Of a stretch of 64,000 bases of DNA, positions 1 to 9,026 are shown piece after piece. A program made the position numbers and the translations under genes. Positions within the stretch are counted from its first letter, which is position 1. The number at the start of each line of letters is the position of its first letter. This stretch comes from Streptomyces sp. L-9-10 (lineage in GTDB: Bacteria > Actinomycetota > Actinomycetes > Streptomycetales > Streptomycetaceae), in the NCBI RefSeq assembly GCF_004151105.1, contig NZ_PHRF01000077.1:1-64000 (forward strand). The letters are read 5' to 3'. Under the pieces are notes generated by a model. That model saw nothing but the letters and a program-made list of their open reading frames with translations. It was not told the origin of the DNA and made no database searches.

Positions 1-556
1 CGGGGCCAGAGCACCAGTACGGCGATGGTCCCCGCCCCGATGAGGAACGCGGTCAGCGCCGTACCGGTGGTGAGAATGTCGCCGGCCAGTCCGGGCAGTC
101 CGGCGATCTTGCCGAGTCCGCCGGACGGCTGCGCGGTGTCGGCCATGGCGTAGACCTGGCCCAGGACGAGCACCAGGCCGATGCCGGCGAGCATTCCCTG
201 GACGACGGCGACGGAGATGGCCCGGAACCAGCGGCCGAACCCGAAGGCGCCGAGGGCCAGTTGCAGCAATCCGGACACCAGGACGATGGCGCCGAGCGTA
301 CCGACGCCGAATTCTTTGACGGCTTCGTATACGAGGACCGTGAGACCGGCTGCCGGGCCGCTCACCTGGAGCGAGCTGCCGGGCAGGCAGCCCACGATGA
401 GCCCGCCGACGATACCGGTGACCAGACCGAGTTCGGCCGGGACTCCGGAGGCGACCGCCACCCCCACACAGAGGGGTAGCGCGACGAGGAAGACGACGAG
501 GGACGCGGGGGCATCGGTACGCAACACGTACCCGACGGTTTTCAGACGACGCATGG
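1..556 (-). CDS. SulP-family anion transporter, N-terminal part (runs off the left edge)
   Basis: The minus strand reads from ATG at 556 to the window edge, about 185 residues, with AAGGAAC upstream of the start. The product is very hydrophobic and begins MRRLKTVGYVLRTDAPAS. It continues with the SulP-type first helices (VALPLCVGVAVASG and the GSSLQVSGPAAGLTV stretch). SulP proteins move sulfate, bicarbonate or other anions across the membrane. The carbonic anhydrase gene lies 81 bases upstream on the same strand, so bicarbonate is the most likely substrate (inference). The STAS domain expected at the C-terminus is outside the window. Confidence 0.85.
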
Positions 557-637
557 GGTGTTCCTTGTCGACGCGAGGTGGGGGGTTTGGCCGGCTGGAG
601 GCCGCGTCCGCGGTACGGGCGCGGCGCATGGGAGTTT

Positions 638-1249
638 TCACAGCGGCCGAAACGCGCGAGTGGTGTGGGAAGAGACGAGGACCTGGCCGCTTTCGACGGT
701 GTAGAACCAGCCGTGCAGCCGCAGTCGGCCTGTCGCGAGACGCTGGGCTACGCAGGGATAGCTACGCAGGTGGGCCATCTGTGTTACCAGGTGGTGTTGG
801 GTCACCGTGGTCGGATCTTCGTCCGCCGGTGTGTGGTTCGTTGACGGCCTGGTGGGGGTGGGGCCATGTCCGGCCCGAGACAGCCATCGTCGAACGAGGG
901 GCAGTGATGCGACACTCGGCCGGTTCATCAGACCTTTGACGGCGCCACAGTGGGAGTGGCCGCACACCACGATCTCGGGGACGTTGAGTGCTTTGACGGC
1001 GAACTCGATGCTGGCGGCCACACCGCAGGCGGCGTGGGCCCGGTAGCGGGGCACGATATTGCCCGCGGTGCGCAATTCGAAAAGCTGGCCGGGGCGGGCA
1101 CCGGTGATCAGGGAGGGGACTACGCGGGAGTCGGAGCAGGAGATGAACAGGGCGAGTGGCTGCTGGCCATGGGCCAGTTGGGCGAACTCCTGCCGCCGGT
1201 CGGCGATCGCGGCGGGGAGATTCCGGGCATGGTCGATGAGTGACTGCAT
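638..1249 (-). CDS. Beta-class carbonic anhydrase
   Basis: This 203-residue protein interconverts CO2 and bicarbonate in the cytoplasm. It carries the beta-class zinc and catalytic signature: CSDSR near residue 38 (Cys ligand plus the Asp-Arg dyad) and CGHSHCGAVKG near residue 96 (His and Cys ligands). Its length fits the family. ATG at 1249 follows a GAGG-like site. It is upstream of and co-directional with the SulP transporter, a common pairing that would supply or interconvert the transported bicarbonate. The tail after about residue 125 is rich in Pro, Thr and His and looks less conserved. Confidence 0.9.
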   Translation of the reverse strand: MQSLIDHARNLPAAIADRRQEFAQLAHGQQPLALFISCSDSRVVPSLITGARPGQLFELRTAGNIVPRYRAHAACGVAASIEFAVKALNVPEIVVCGHSHCGAVKGLMNRPSVASLPLVRRWLSRAGHGPTPTRPSTNHTPADEDPTTVTQHHLVTQMAHLRSYPCVAQRLATGRLRLHGWFYTVESGQVLVSSHTTRAFRPL

Positions 1250-1380
1250 GGTCGGCCTCGTGCTCGTCGTACGGATGAGTGTGCGTACGGGAAGCGTTCA
1301 CAACCAGCCGGGCACACGTCAGCGACGGCGCACAGGACGCCGGACAGGAAGGTGTGGGGGGCTGGGGAACGCGGGGCCGC

Positions 1381-1776
1381 TCAGCAGCGGAACGTCTGCA
1401 GAGTGCTGGGAGTGGGCGTCACCGCGCCGGTGGGGTGGTGTCTGTCGCGGGCGGTCGCGGGGTGGGAATCGAGCCTGGTGCAGTGGCTTCCCCGGACAAC
1501 GGCGTCCGTCTGGCCGCCGTCGGTCGCCTCCACGGCGACGGGACTGTTCTGGACCCGGCTGAGCACAGAGGCAGGATCTTGCTGATCGTCGTGGAGGCTA
1601 CTGCCCGACGGCTGCACCTGGTCGAACGTCGGATGCGGACCGCTACGAACCTGGTCCTGTGTCTGGCTCGCCGCATTGGTGGTGCGAGGAGAAGTCCAGG
1701 CGTGGTGGGGGGTGACCGCGTGCACCAGGACGACGGCAACGAGCAACAGCAGAGCGGCTATTGCGCGACGTACCAC
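1381..1776 (-). CDS. Small exported or membrane-anchored protein of unknown function
   Basis: An open frame of 131 codons starts at GTG 1776, seven bases after a strong AGGGAGG site. An alternative ATG cluster at 1839 has GGGAGAG in front. The N-terminus VVRRAIAALLLLVAVVLVHAV is a clear single hydrophobic segment or signal peptide. The remainder is polar and rich in Ser, Thr, Gln and His, with no recognised domain. It is read in the same direction as the carbonic anhydrase gene and lies about 130 bases upstream of it. I do not recognise the family. The two good ribosome sites and the export-type N-terminus are the reasons to call it a gene. Confidence 0.45.
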   Translation of the reverse strand: MVRRAIAALLLLVAVVLVHAVTPHHAWTSPRTTNAASQTQDQVRSGPHPTFDQVQPSGSSLHDDQQDPASVLSRVQNSPVAVEATDGGQTDAVVRGSHCTRLDSHPATARDRHHPTGAVTPTPSTLQTFRC

Positions 1777-3086
1777 CAGCACACCTCCCTCGACCGGCTG
1801 TCGTTGTGGATGCGTTACCTTCAAGGCAAACATCATCATGCCAAACTCTCCCGCCCCCTGGGTGTGAGGGAGACCATGAAACGGAACCCGTTCGTCCTTT
1901 CCTGGCGGCGAGGAGCGGGGCGCGGTTCTGTCATGAGCCCTGGGAAGAGCGACCGCGGGGCGGCGCGGGACTGCGGTGTACTGCCGGGCCGAGGCCCACG
2001 TGCCGAGCACGCTCCGAGAACCCGCGGGGGCGGTTCTCCGGGCCGCCGGAGCTGCCTCAGTGCCCGGTCGGGAAGTCGGCTGAGAGAGCGGAATGTGGCT
2101 GGTGAGGCTTGGTGTCGGCGAGTTCCGCGCGGATGAGCGCGCTGATGACCGCGTAGGGGGCTGCGGGCATGGCGGAGCTCGTGCACGGGAGATTCCCCAG
2201 CGGATGATCTGAGGCGCACCGATCCCGGGAGTGAGCGGGATCGGCCGACCGGGGGCGAACAGCGGCGCAGGACAATGCTCCCAGCGGAGGCAGCAGAAGA
2301 ATGGCCTGAGAATGCCGGTTCGCGGCTCGTTTCCTCCTGGACTGTCTGTGACAGCGGCTGGAACACAAACGAGCCGGCGCACGCGCTCGCCGATCTGGCC
2401 ACGCTCGTCCTGCTGGTCGACCAGCAGGGTAAGCACGACCAGGCGCGCGATCGGGACGGAGCCTGCTGTGCCTCCGGCGACGAGACGCCCGGCCACGCCC
2501 GGAGTCCGGAGGCCCGTCATGGCTGAGAAATGCTGCGGGACCGGCCCGGCGACGAACACCTCCACCCAGGGCGGCCCCGGCACCCGAGCCGCCCTCCCGT
2601 GTCTGGCCGGTGCGCGAGCCGCAGGCGTCCGCGCTCCAGGGCCCGCCCCGCCGAGGTCCGGCCGGCCGGATGAGCAGCATGCCGTGTCCCGTAGCGGGGT
2701 ACTTCGCGTACTCGGTCGTCATGTGCGGGAAACAGCTGCTGATCATGGCGGGGCTGACGCGGTAGACCTCGCCCTTCGCGACAGTTCCGTCGACCACGTC
2801 CCAGTCCGGCTTGATCTTCGCCGCGGCCGGGTTGGGGAACCGCCCGGAGGGTTGTGCCGGGCACAGCCCGGGTCCTTGCCGAACGGCCCCTCGCCGGACA
2901 GATCGCCGTCGCCGGACAGGTCGTCGGCGCTGGACAGGCGAGCCGGCGCACTTTCGGGCGGCTCCCGCTGTCCGGGATGCGCGGGCACAGGTGCACGGGG
3001 ATCTGATTAACGTCAAGCACGACCGCTCCCGAGACACCGAGACCGGGACGGCGTTGATGACTCCGACACAAGAGGTGGCGAGAACC
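1777..3086. other. 1.3-kb stretch without a convincing gene
   Basis: Several long open frames exist on both strands, but their translations are mostly Arg, Pro, Ala and Gly with no family motif, so I read them as GC-driven. One minus-strand stretch at about 2660-2830 has balanced protein-like composition (contains VVDGTVAKGEVYRVSPAMIS and FPHMTTEYAKYP). It may be a scrap of a decayed gene, but I cannot name the family. A short imperfect repeat with GGACAGRTCG units lies at about 2897-2940. Confidence 0.4.
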
Positions 3087-3971
3087 ATGATTGAGGCTAC
3101 GCCCGCGGTGCCAAGCTATGCCGAGACACTGCGTGAACTCCCCACCGATCAGGGTGTTCTGAGGTACCACGAGGCAGGTGACGGTCCGCCCCTGCTGCTG
3201 CTCCACGGCTCGGGTCCCGGCGTGACCGGCTGGCGCAACTACCGCGGCAACCTCGCCGCGTTCGCCCGGCACTTCCGCTGTCTCGTCCTGGAGTTCCCCG
3301 GCTTCGGAGTAAGTGACCCGACGGACGAGCACCCGATGCTTGCCGCACCCAAGGCCGTGGTCCGATTCCTGGAGGGGCTGGGCTTGGACCGGGTCGATGT
3401 CGTGGGCAACTCCATGGGCGGGATCGTCGCCGCGAAGCTGGCGATCGCGCGGCCCGGTCTGTTCCGGCGCATCGTGTCCGTGGGCGGCATTGGCCGCAAC
3501 CTGTTCAGCCCGTCCCCCGGCGAGGGCATCAAGCTGCTCGTGGAATTCACCGAAAATCCGTCCAGGGAAGCCCTGGTCCGCTGGATGCACTCCATGGTGT
3601 ACGACCCTGCGGTCGTCACGGACGAGATGGTGGAGGAGCGCTGGGCCCAGGCCACCGATCCGGACACGCTGGCCTCGGCCCGCCGTATGTTCGGGCGCGA
3701 GGCGCTGACCGCGCTCCTCGCCGCCGATGAGGCGGGCGACCAGCCGCCGTACTGGGCCATGCTGCACAAGATCACCGCACCCACCCTCATCACTTGGGGG
3801 CGCGACGACCGGGTCAGCCCCGTGGACATGGCACTGCTGCCGATGCGCACCATGCCCAAGGCGGAGCTGCACATCATGCCCGACTGCGGTCACTGGGTGA
3901 TGATCGAACAGAAGGACGCCTGGGAGAGCGCCGTCCTGGCCTTCCTCAACCGGCCGGGCGGCGACGTCTGA
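3087..3971 (+). CDS. Alpha/beta hydrolase of the meta-cleavage product (C-C bond) hydrolase family
   Basis: This 294-residue protein is paralogous to the HsaD-like protein at 16510. The family cleaves the C-C bond of the ring-opened product of extradiol dioxygenases. The oxyanion region reads LLLLHGSGPGVTGWRNYRGN, the nucleophile elbow GNSMGG, the acid region WGRDDRVSP, and the catalytic His DCGHWVMIE. ATG at 3087 follows AGAGGTGG; an upstream ATG at 3057 (MTPTQEV) is possible. It is followed directly by a decayed TetR stub. It may act on the steroid 4,9-DSHA product or on another meta-cleavage product; sequence alone does not decide. Confidence 0.85.
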   Translation: MIEATPAVPSYAETLRELPTDQGVLRYHEAGDGPPLLLLHGSGPGVTGWRNYRGNLAAFARHFRCLVLEFPGFGVSDPTDEHPMLAAPKAVVRFLEGLGLDRVDVVGNSMGGIVAAKLAIARPGLFRRIVSVGGIGRNLFSPSPGEGIKLLVEFTENPSREALVRWMHSMVYDPAVVTDEMVEERWAQATDPDTLASARRMFGREALTALLAADEAGDQPPYWAMLHKITAPTLITWGRDDRVSPVDMALLPMRTMPKAELHIMPDCGHWVMIEQKDAWESAVLAFLNRPGGDV

Positions 3972-4110
3972 GGGGCGCCCGAGCGCTGGAACCGCATAGT
4001 GGACGCGGCGGCGGCTCTCGGCTCCGACACGGAGTACGAGGAGGTGGTGCAGATGCAGGAGACAGCTCGTGCCGCCGATGTGGCACTCGGCACGCGAGGG
4101 ACGATACGAG
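3972..4110 (+). pseudogene. TetR-family helix-turn-helix stub
   Basis: Immediately after the hydrolase stop, the frame reads RIVDAAAALGSDTEYEEV, then VQMQETARAADVALGT. This matches the first three helices of TetR regulators (helix 1 AAxxL, then QMxxxAxxADVxxGT). It breaks down after about 45 codons, and no effector domain follows. A further fragment, GRYEIMPAARYLLDRPPEAH, lies in another frame to 4195 and is unassigned. The helix pattern resembles KstR-type steroid regulators, but that subfamily assignment is weak. It is most likely the relic of a local regulator of this locus. Confidence 0.5.
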
Positions 4111-4529
4111 ATCATGCCGGCCGCGCGCTACCTGCTGGACCGGCCTCCCGAGGCGCACGACGCCGCATGGGCATGACCGGCACGATCGTGTGAAGGGCGA
4201 GGCCGCTTCGGTGGGCGGCCTCACCCCTCACACATGTACGCACGGGCGCCGGCATCAGCCGGCGGAGTTGTCCTGCGGCTCACTTGCCTCGGGCCACGCT
4301 CGGCGTGGTCGGCGAGCCGCCCGCCCGAACCGCGGTCGCTGACAGCGGCATGGAGAGGCCACCGGTCCCGGGGGCGCGGGAGTTGCTGCGGCGGCCGCAG
4401 CGACGTGGCGACGAGATCTTCGCTCACTCCGGCGGGAACGCGGTGCGCAGACCGCGGCCACTGCCCGCCAGGCGCAATGGGTTTGGTTGCGCCGGACGGC
4501 TGCACGGTCCTCGAAGGTGATCGGACGGC

Positions 4530-4976
4530 CGCTCTCGGCATCGCCGTGACGCGTTCCCGCTGGTGGTCGAGATGGGCAGCGAGCCGCCCCCTCGGCGGTG
4601 CCGATCACCGGCGCGGTGATGCCCAGTGGGAACATGGCCCAGAACGGCAACCGGTACAGGGTGTCCGAGCGGCCCACGCGCTCCGCTGCCTTCTCGCCCT
4701 CGGAAACCTCAACGGCATCGATGGTGCGGTAGTCGGGGACGAGGACGTCATCGACGATGACGTCCTCGCTGCCGGTTCCGCACAGGCCGGTCACGTCTCG
4801 CGCGGGTCGGCCGCGTGGCCGCCGAAGTCCCGCGGTTGCAGAAGCCGCGTCACCCCCGCCTGGCGGATGAGCTTGACACCCTGGTCGGTGAGCCTGCGCA
4901 GCGCTTCCGTCTCCTCGGCCGTCGCCGCCAGGAGCGGCGAGACCTCCTCGACTCGGCGGACCACTTCGTGCGCCAT
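4530..4976 (-). pseudogene. Decayed HsaA-type flavin-dependent monooxygenase (acyl-CoA dehydrogenase fold)
   Basis: Starting at ATG 4976 behind a perfect GGAGG, the frame reads like the N-terminus of the intact HsaA at 15347: RLTDQGVKLIRQAGVTRLLQ then PRDFGGHAADP. At about 4797 it hits a stop. In the next frame it resumes with GTGSEDVIVDDVLVPDY and LYRLPFWAMFPLGITAPVIG, equivalent to residues from about 180 of the intact copy. About 120 codons are therefore deleted. A second frameshift near 4600 leads to LAAHLDHQRERVTA, after which similarity fades; relics may extend to about 4255. It is divergent from the chimeric KshA relic at 5415. Confidence 0.8.
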
Positions 4977-5414
4977 CACAACCTCCGATCCTCACCGCGA
5001 ACCGGCCCTCTTGGTGCCGTCGCCCGGTCGGGCCAAACGCTAGGGGGGTTCGGCACCGGCCGTGCAGTGGGTTCCCGCTGACCGGGACCGATCCACTGGG
5101 CCGCGGGTGCCGAGAAGGGGTTTGGGGAAGTGGCGGCATGACCCGCGGCGCCGTCGTGGCGGGTGTGCGTGAGTCCCCGTGCCGCTCTTTCGGGGCGCCG
5201 TCGTGCGGTGGCCGATGTGGTCTCTCACCCCGTTGGAACCTGTCCCGCGACGGATGGTTCCACCCGTGACCGGCTTTTGACCCCGCCGTCCCGGTCAGCG
5301 GGAGCGGGCCTTTCTGGGCCGTCGTCCCATTCGCACGATGACGGCCAGGAGTGACGCTGAGGGGTCGGCAGGACGTGACGCCGCAGCCACGTGCCGCGTA
5401 CAGATGGAGGAGCG

Positions 5415-5900
5415 ATGGCAACAGTCGACTCGGACGACGATGTCCGCGTCATCGAGACCGGAACACCCCCCACCCGATACGCCCACGGCCGGCATTGCCC
5501 AGGCCTGGCCGACACGTTCCGGGATGGCAAGCCGCACGCTGTGCAGGCTTTCGGTACCAAGCTCGTGGTCTTCGCCGACAGCACGGGCAAGTCCAACATC
5601 CTCAACGGCTACTGCCCGCGTATGGCCGGCGCACGGGGCCCGCTCCCGGACCCGGAGCGGACAGCCAACGTGCAACCCCTGGTGTGCCAGAGCCGCGCCA
5701 CCGCAGTGCTGGTGCGCAAGAGCAGCCTGGCGCAGACCTCCATGCAGTGGCCCGACAGCGCCGAGGGCAGCGCGGAGTTCGCCGAAGCGATCGCCACCCG
5801 CGGACGACCCCGGACCCCGGTGATCCCCACCTGCACCCGGCTGCGGGCGACGATCGAACGGACCCTACGGAACGGAGCGCCGGCGGTGGTCGACGCGTGA
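5415..5900 (+). pseudogene. In-frame chimera: KshA N-terminus joined to the small kshA-kshB intergenic protein
   Basis: ATG at 5415 has GGAGG four bases upstream and opens 161 codons. Residues 1 to about 65 match the N-terminus of the intact KshA at 18541 (RYAHGRHCPGLADTFRDGKP, AFGTKLVVF, LNGYCP). In the Rieske motif CPHMGG the His is Arg (CPRMAG), the second Cys-His pair is missing, and the whole catalytic domain is gone. Residues from about 90 match the small protein at 19695 (VLVRKSSLAQTSMQW, then LRATIERTLRNGA), but its CxxC pair has become CQSR. The stop overlaps the kshB start (GTGA), so it may persist only as a translational leader (inference). Confidence 0.75.
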
Positions 5901-6931
5901 GCGGCGTGGTCCGCACGCTGCGTGTCGCCGAGGTGACGCCGGAGACGGCCGACGCCGTCTCCGTCTCCTTCGAGACCGAAGCCGGGATTGCCGATGAACT
6001 CCGTTACAAGCCGGGCCAGTTCCTGACCCTGCGCATACCAGGGCCGGACGGCTGGGTGGCCCGCTGCTACTCCCTGTCCAGCGCGCCGGGCGATTCCCGC
6101 CCGACCGTCACCGTCAAGCGGGTGCCGGGCGGCCTCGCCTCCAACTGGATCTGTGACCGGCTGCGTCCCGGTGACACCATCGAGGTGCTGCCTCCGGCCG
6201 GCCGGTTCACCCCCGCGCCGGGCCACCGCGACCTGCTACTGCTCGCGGCAGGCAGCGGCATCACCCCGGTGATGTCGATTCTGCGGTCCCGGGTCCGGGA
6301 GGGCGGCAGTTCCGTTCTGGTGTATGCCAACCGCGACGAACGGTCGGTCATCTTCGCGGCCGAACTGCGCCGTCTGACCGAGGAGTACCCGGACCGGGTC
6401 CAGGTGGTCCACTGGCTGGAGACCCTGCACGGGCTGCCTGACCTGGGTCGTCTCACGGCCCTGGTCCGAGCCTGGGCCGGAGCCGACGCCGCGTTGCTGT
6501 GCGGGCCGAAGCGGTTCATGCACACGGCGGCCGAGGCGCTGGAGGCGGCCGGCATGGACCGCTCGCGGGTGCTGTCCGAGGAGTACCAGTCGCTGACGTC
6601 GAACCCGTTCGCGGAACTGTCCGCGGCGCCCGCGCCACCGCCCGCCGACGAGGCGGGCGCCGGGACGCTGACCGTCGAACTCGACGGGGAGCGCCGGACA
6701 TTCCCGTGGCCGGCCCGCACCACTCTTCTCGACCTCCTTCTCGCCCAGGACCTCGACGCACCGTTCTCGTGTCGGGAGGGTTCCTGCAGCGCCTGCACCT
6801 GCCGGGTGGTCGGCGGCGAAGTGAAGCTGCTGCGCAACTCCGTGCTGATGGAGGAAGACCTCGCCGAGGGGTACGTCCTGGCCTGCCAGGCGGTGCCGCT
6901 CACTGACCAGGTGGAAGTCGTCTACGACTGA
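5897..6931 (+). CDS. kshB: KshB, ferredoxin reductase of 3-ketosteroid 9alpha-hydroxylase
   Basis: This 344-residue protein passes electrons from NAD(P)H through FAD and a plant-type [2Fe-2S] cluster to the KshA oxygenase. Domains in order are an FAD-binding barrel (RCYSLSSAPGD at about 55-65), an NAD-binding domain (LLLLAAGSGITPVMSILRS, later LLCGPKRFMHTA), a linker, and a C-terminal ferredoxin domain with CREGSCSACTC and a distant Cys in VLACQA. Start GTG 5897 overlaps the upstream stop. The only other kshB in the window (about 19924) is broken, so this copy must serve the KshA encoded 12 kb away if the system works. A phenylacetate-type or other Rieske-system reductase is the main alternative. 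Confidence 0.88.
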   Translation: MSGVVRTLRVAEVTPETADAVSVSFETEAGIADELRYKPGQFLTLRIPGPDGWVARCYSLSSAPGDSRPTVTVKRVPGGLASNWICDRLRPGDTIEVLPPAGRFTPAPGHRDLLLLAAGSGITPVMSILRSRVREGGSSVLVYANRDERSVIFAAELRRLTEEYPDRVQVVHWLETLHGLPDLGRLTALVRAWAGADAALLCGPKRFMHTAAEALEAAGMDRSRVLSEEYQSLTSNPFAELSAAPAPPPADEAGAGTLTVELDGERRTFPWPARTTLLDLLLAQDLDAPFSCREGSCSACTCRVVGGEVKLLRNSVLMEEDLAEGYVLACQAVPLTDQVEVVYD

Positions 6932-6965
6932 GCCGCCCGGCTCCCCGAACACCGAAGGAGTTCCT

Positions 6966-7469
6966 ATGCTGCCCAGTGCGAACATACGGACGTTCCGCAC
7001 CGTCCTGGGACAGTTCGCCACCGGAGTGACCGTGATCACCGGTCTGGACGGTGACGAGCCGGTGGGCCTGACCTGCCAGTCGTTCTCCTCGCTCTCCCTC
7101 GATCCGCCGCTCGTCCTGTTCTGCCCGGGGCACAGCTCCACGAGCTGGCCACGTATCCGCCCCTCCGGCCACTTCGGGGTCAACATACTGGCCGAGGACC
7201 AGCGCGAGGTCTGCAAGGCGTTCGGCAGTACCTCCGCTCCCAAGTTCGACGCCGTCGGCTCGCGCCGCTCACCAGGCGGGACCGTCATCCTGGACGGGGT
7301 CCTCGCCTGGCTCGGGTGTGCCATCGAGGCCGTGTACGACGGCGGCGACCACGCCATCGTGGTGGGCCGGGTGCGCGAAATGCGCGTCGAGCGCAAGGAA
7401 GCGCCGCTGCTCTACTTCAAGGGAAGTCATGACATACCAGGCGCCAACCTGATGGCAAGCGCCCGCTGA
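6966..7469 (+). CDS. hsaB: Flavin reductase domain protein (HsaB-like)
   Basis: This 167-residue protein belongs to the FMN/FAD reductase family that supplies reduced flavin to two-component monooxygenases such as HsaA. The flavin-binding region reads GLTCQSFSSLSLDPPLVLFC, followed by HFGVNILAEDQ. ATG at 6966 follows GAAGGAG. It lies 34 bases after kshB and co-directional. The HsaA gene nearby (4530-4976) is dead, so the likely partner is the intact HsaA at 15347 (inference). A paralogue at 9027 shares the QSFSSLSLDPPLVLFC stretch exactly, and which of the two is the true HsaB is not resolved. Confidence 0.8.
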   Translation: MLPSANIRTFRTVLGQFATGVTVITGLDGDEPVGLTCQSFSSLSLDPPLVLFCPGHSSTSWPRIRPSGHFGVNILAEDQREVCKAFGSTSAPKFDAVGSRRSPGGTVILDGVLAWLGCAIEAVYDGGDHAIVVGRVREMRVERKEAPLLYFKGSHDIPGANLMASAR

Positions 7470-7607
7470 CAGCGTCGCGGGCCGCAGGGCGTCCACCTCG
7501 ACGATCCTTTCCGCCGGCGGTGGCACTGCCGCAGCCCTGCGTCCGGACACCCAGCCCACCGTCATGCGTCCCTGACCCGCACGTCTACCGCACCACTGGA
7601 GGTTGCC

Positions 7608-8798
7608 ATGACACCACCCGCCCTTTTCGGACCAGCGAGGCTCGGCCCCCTGCCGCTGCGCAACCGGTTCATCAAAGCGGCGACGTTCGAGGGCATGAGC
7701 AAGGGGGCGCTGGTCAGCGATGAACTGATTGACTTCCACCGCCGCCACGCCGCGGGCGGCGTGGCCATGACCACTGTTGCCTACTGCGCCGTAGCCCCGG
7801 AGGGCCGAACCGAACGCGATCAGATCTGGATGCGCCCGGAGGCCGTTCCGGGGCTGCGCCGACTCACCGATGCGGTGCACGCCGAGGGCGCGGCGGTCTC
7901 GGCGCAGCTCGGCCACGCGGGCCCGGTGGCAGACAGCAGCTCCAACGGCGTGCCGGCCCTCGGCCCTTCCATCGTGCTCAACAAGCAGTCCCTCCGACGG
8001 GTACGGCGGGCGAGCCGAACCGACATCGCACGCATCACCAAGGCCCACGCCGATGCAGCACTGCTCGCCGTCGAAGCCGGCTTCAACGCGGTGGAGATCC
8101 ACCTCGGCCACAACTACTTCGCCAGCTCCTTTCTGAGCCCCAGGATCAACAAGCGGAAGGACGAGTACGGTGGCACGTTGGAGGGCCGTGCCAAAGTCGC
8201 CCGCGATACTGCCCGCGCGGTCCGGGACGCCGTGGGTGACCGCGTCGCCATCCTGGCCAAACTCAACATGGACGACGGCGTTCCGGGCGGACTGTGGCTG
8301 GACGAAAGCCTCCAGGTGGCCCAGTGGCTGGAGGCCGACGGCAGTGTGGATGCCCTCGAACTCACCGCGGGCAGTTCGCTGCTCGACCCCATGTACCTGT
8401 TCCGGGGCGAGGCGCCACTCACGGAATTCGCCGCCGCGATGCGTAATCCGATCGTCCGTCAGGGCGTGCGCATGGTGGGCAAGCAGTTCATCCGCAGCTA
8501 TCCGTACCAAGAGGCGTATCTGCTGGAAAGCGCCCGGCAGTTCCGTGCCGCGCTCGGCCTGCCGCTGGTCCTGCTCGGCGCGGTCTCCCTGCGGGAGACC
8601 GCGGAGCGGGCCATGGCCAAAGGCTTTCAGTTCGTGGCGATGGGCAGGGCACTGCTGCGCGAACCCGACCTGATCAATCGTATGGAGAGCGAGAGCGGCA
8701 CCCGGTCTCTGTGCATCCACTGCAACAAGTGCATGCCCACCATCTTCAGCGGCACGCACTGTGTGTTGGCGAACGCTGACGGGAAGGCCATCGGCTGA
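7608..8798 (+). CDS. Old Yellow Enzyme-family NADH:flavin oxidoreductase
   Basis: This 396-residue TIM-barrel FMN oxidoreductase starts with the family opening LFGPARLGPLPLRNRFIKAA. It has the substrate-region pattern AQLGHAG, EIHLGHNYFASSFLSPRINK then KDEYGG, and ends with a Cys set CIHCNKC then GTHC. The Cys spacing recalls the [4Fe-4S] linker of 2,4-dienoyl-CoA reductase relatives, but the large C-terminal FAD/NAD domains of that group are absent. ATG follows GGAGGTTGCC. It sits between two flavin reductases in the steroid locus. It could act on an enone steroid or on a CoA-thioester intermediate; direction and substrate are unknown. Confidence 0.8.
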   Translation: MTPPALFGPARLGPLPLRNRFIKAATFEGMSKGALVSDELIDFHRRHAAGGVAMTTVAYCAVAPEGRTERDQIWMRPEAVPGLRRLTDAVHAEGAAVSAQLGHAGPVADSSSNGVPALGPSIVLNKQSLRRVRRASRTDIARITKAHADAALLAVEAGFNAVEIHLGHNYFASSFLSPRINKRKDEYGGTLEGRAKVARDTARAVRDAVGDRVAILAKLNMDDGVPGGLWLDESLQVAQWLEADGSVDALELTAGSSLLDPMYLFRGEAPLTEFAAAMRNPIVRQGVRMVGKQFIRSYPYQEAYLLESARQFRAALGLPLVLLGAVSLRETAERAMAKGFQFVAMGRALLREPDLINRMESESGTRSLCIHCNKCMPTIFSGTHCVLANADGKAIG

Positions 8799-8799
8799 G

Positions 8800-8998
8800 G
8801 CGGCCACGCGCTTCGCGGTCAGCGTGCAGTCGGCGTCCTCCGGCGGATCCGGGCCGGCGTTCTTCTTGCTGGATCCGGTGCCGTCCGTCATGCCGCTGGA
8901 GATCGAGCCGGGCGCGACAGCTACGACACGCAGACCCTGCTTGCTGTACTCCGAGGCGAGTGCGTGGGTCATCGCCAACCAGAACATACCTAACTGAA
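8800..8998 (-). pseudogene. Short-chain dehydrogenase/reductase remnant
   Basis: Read leftwards, the minus strand gives MFWLAMTHALASEYSKQGLR then VVAVAPGSISSGMTDGTG. This corresponds to the SDR region from just after the active-site Tyr-xxx-Lys to the conserved PG motif (typically RVNAVAPG). There is no N-terminal Rossmann part and no C-terminus. It fills the gap between the OYE gene and the second flavin reductase and shows that an SDR gene was once encoded on the opposite strand here. Confidence 0.65.
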
Positions 8999-9026
8999 AT
9001 AGCTTCCGAGCTACGGGAGGATCGCC

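Noticed and set aside
2660..2830. Protein-like minus-strand stretch with VVDGTVAKGEVYRV and MTTEYAKYP
   Set aside because: Composition suggests former coding, but I could not match it to any family, so it is mentioned only in the gap entry.
2517..4115. A 532-codon minus-strand frame across the C-C hydrolase
   Set aside because: It is antisense to a well-supported hydrolase and composed mostly of His/Arg/Gly-rich sequence.
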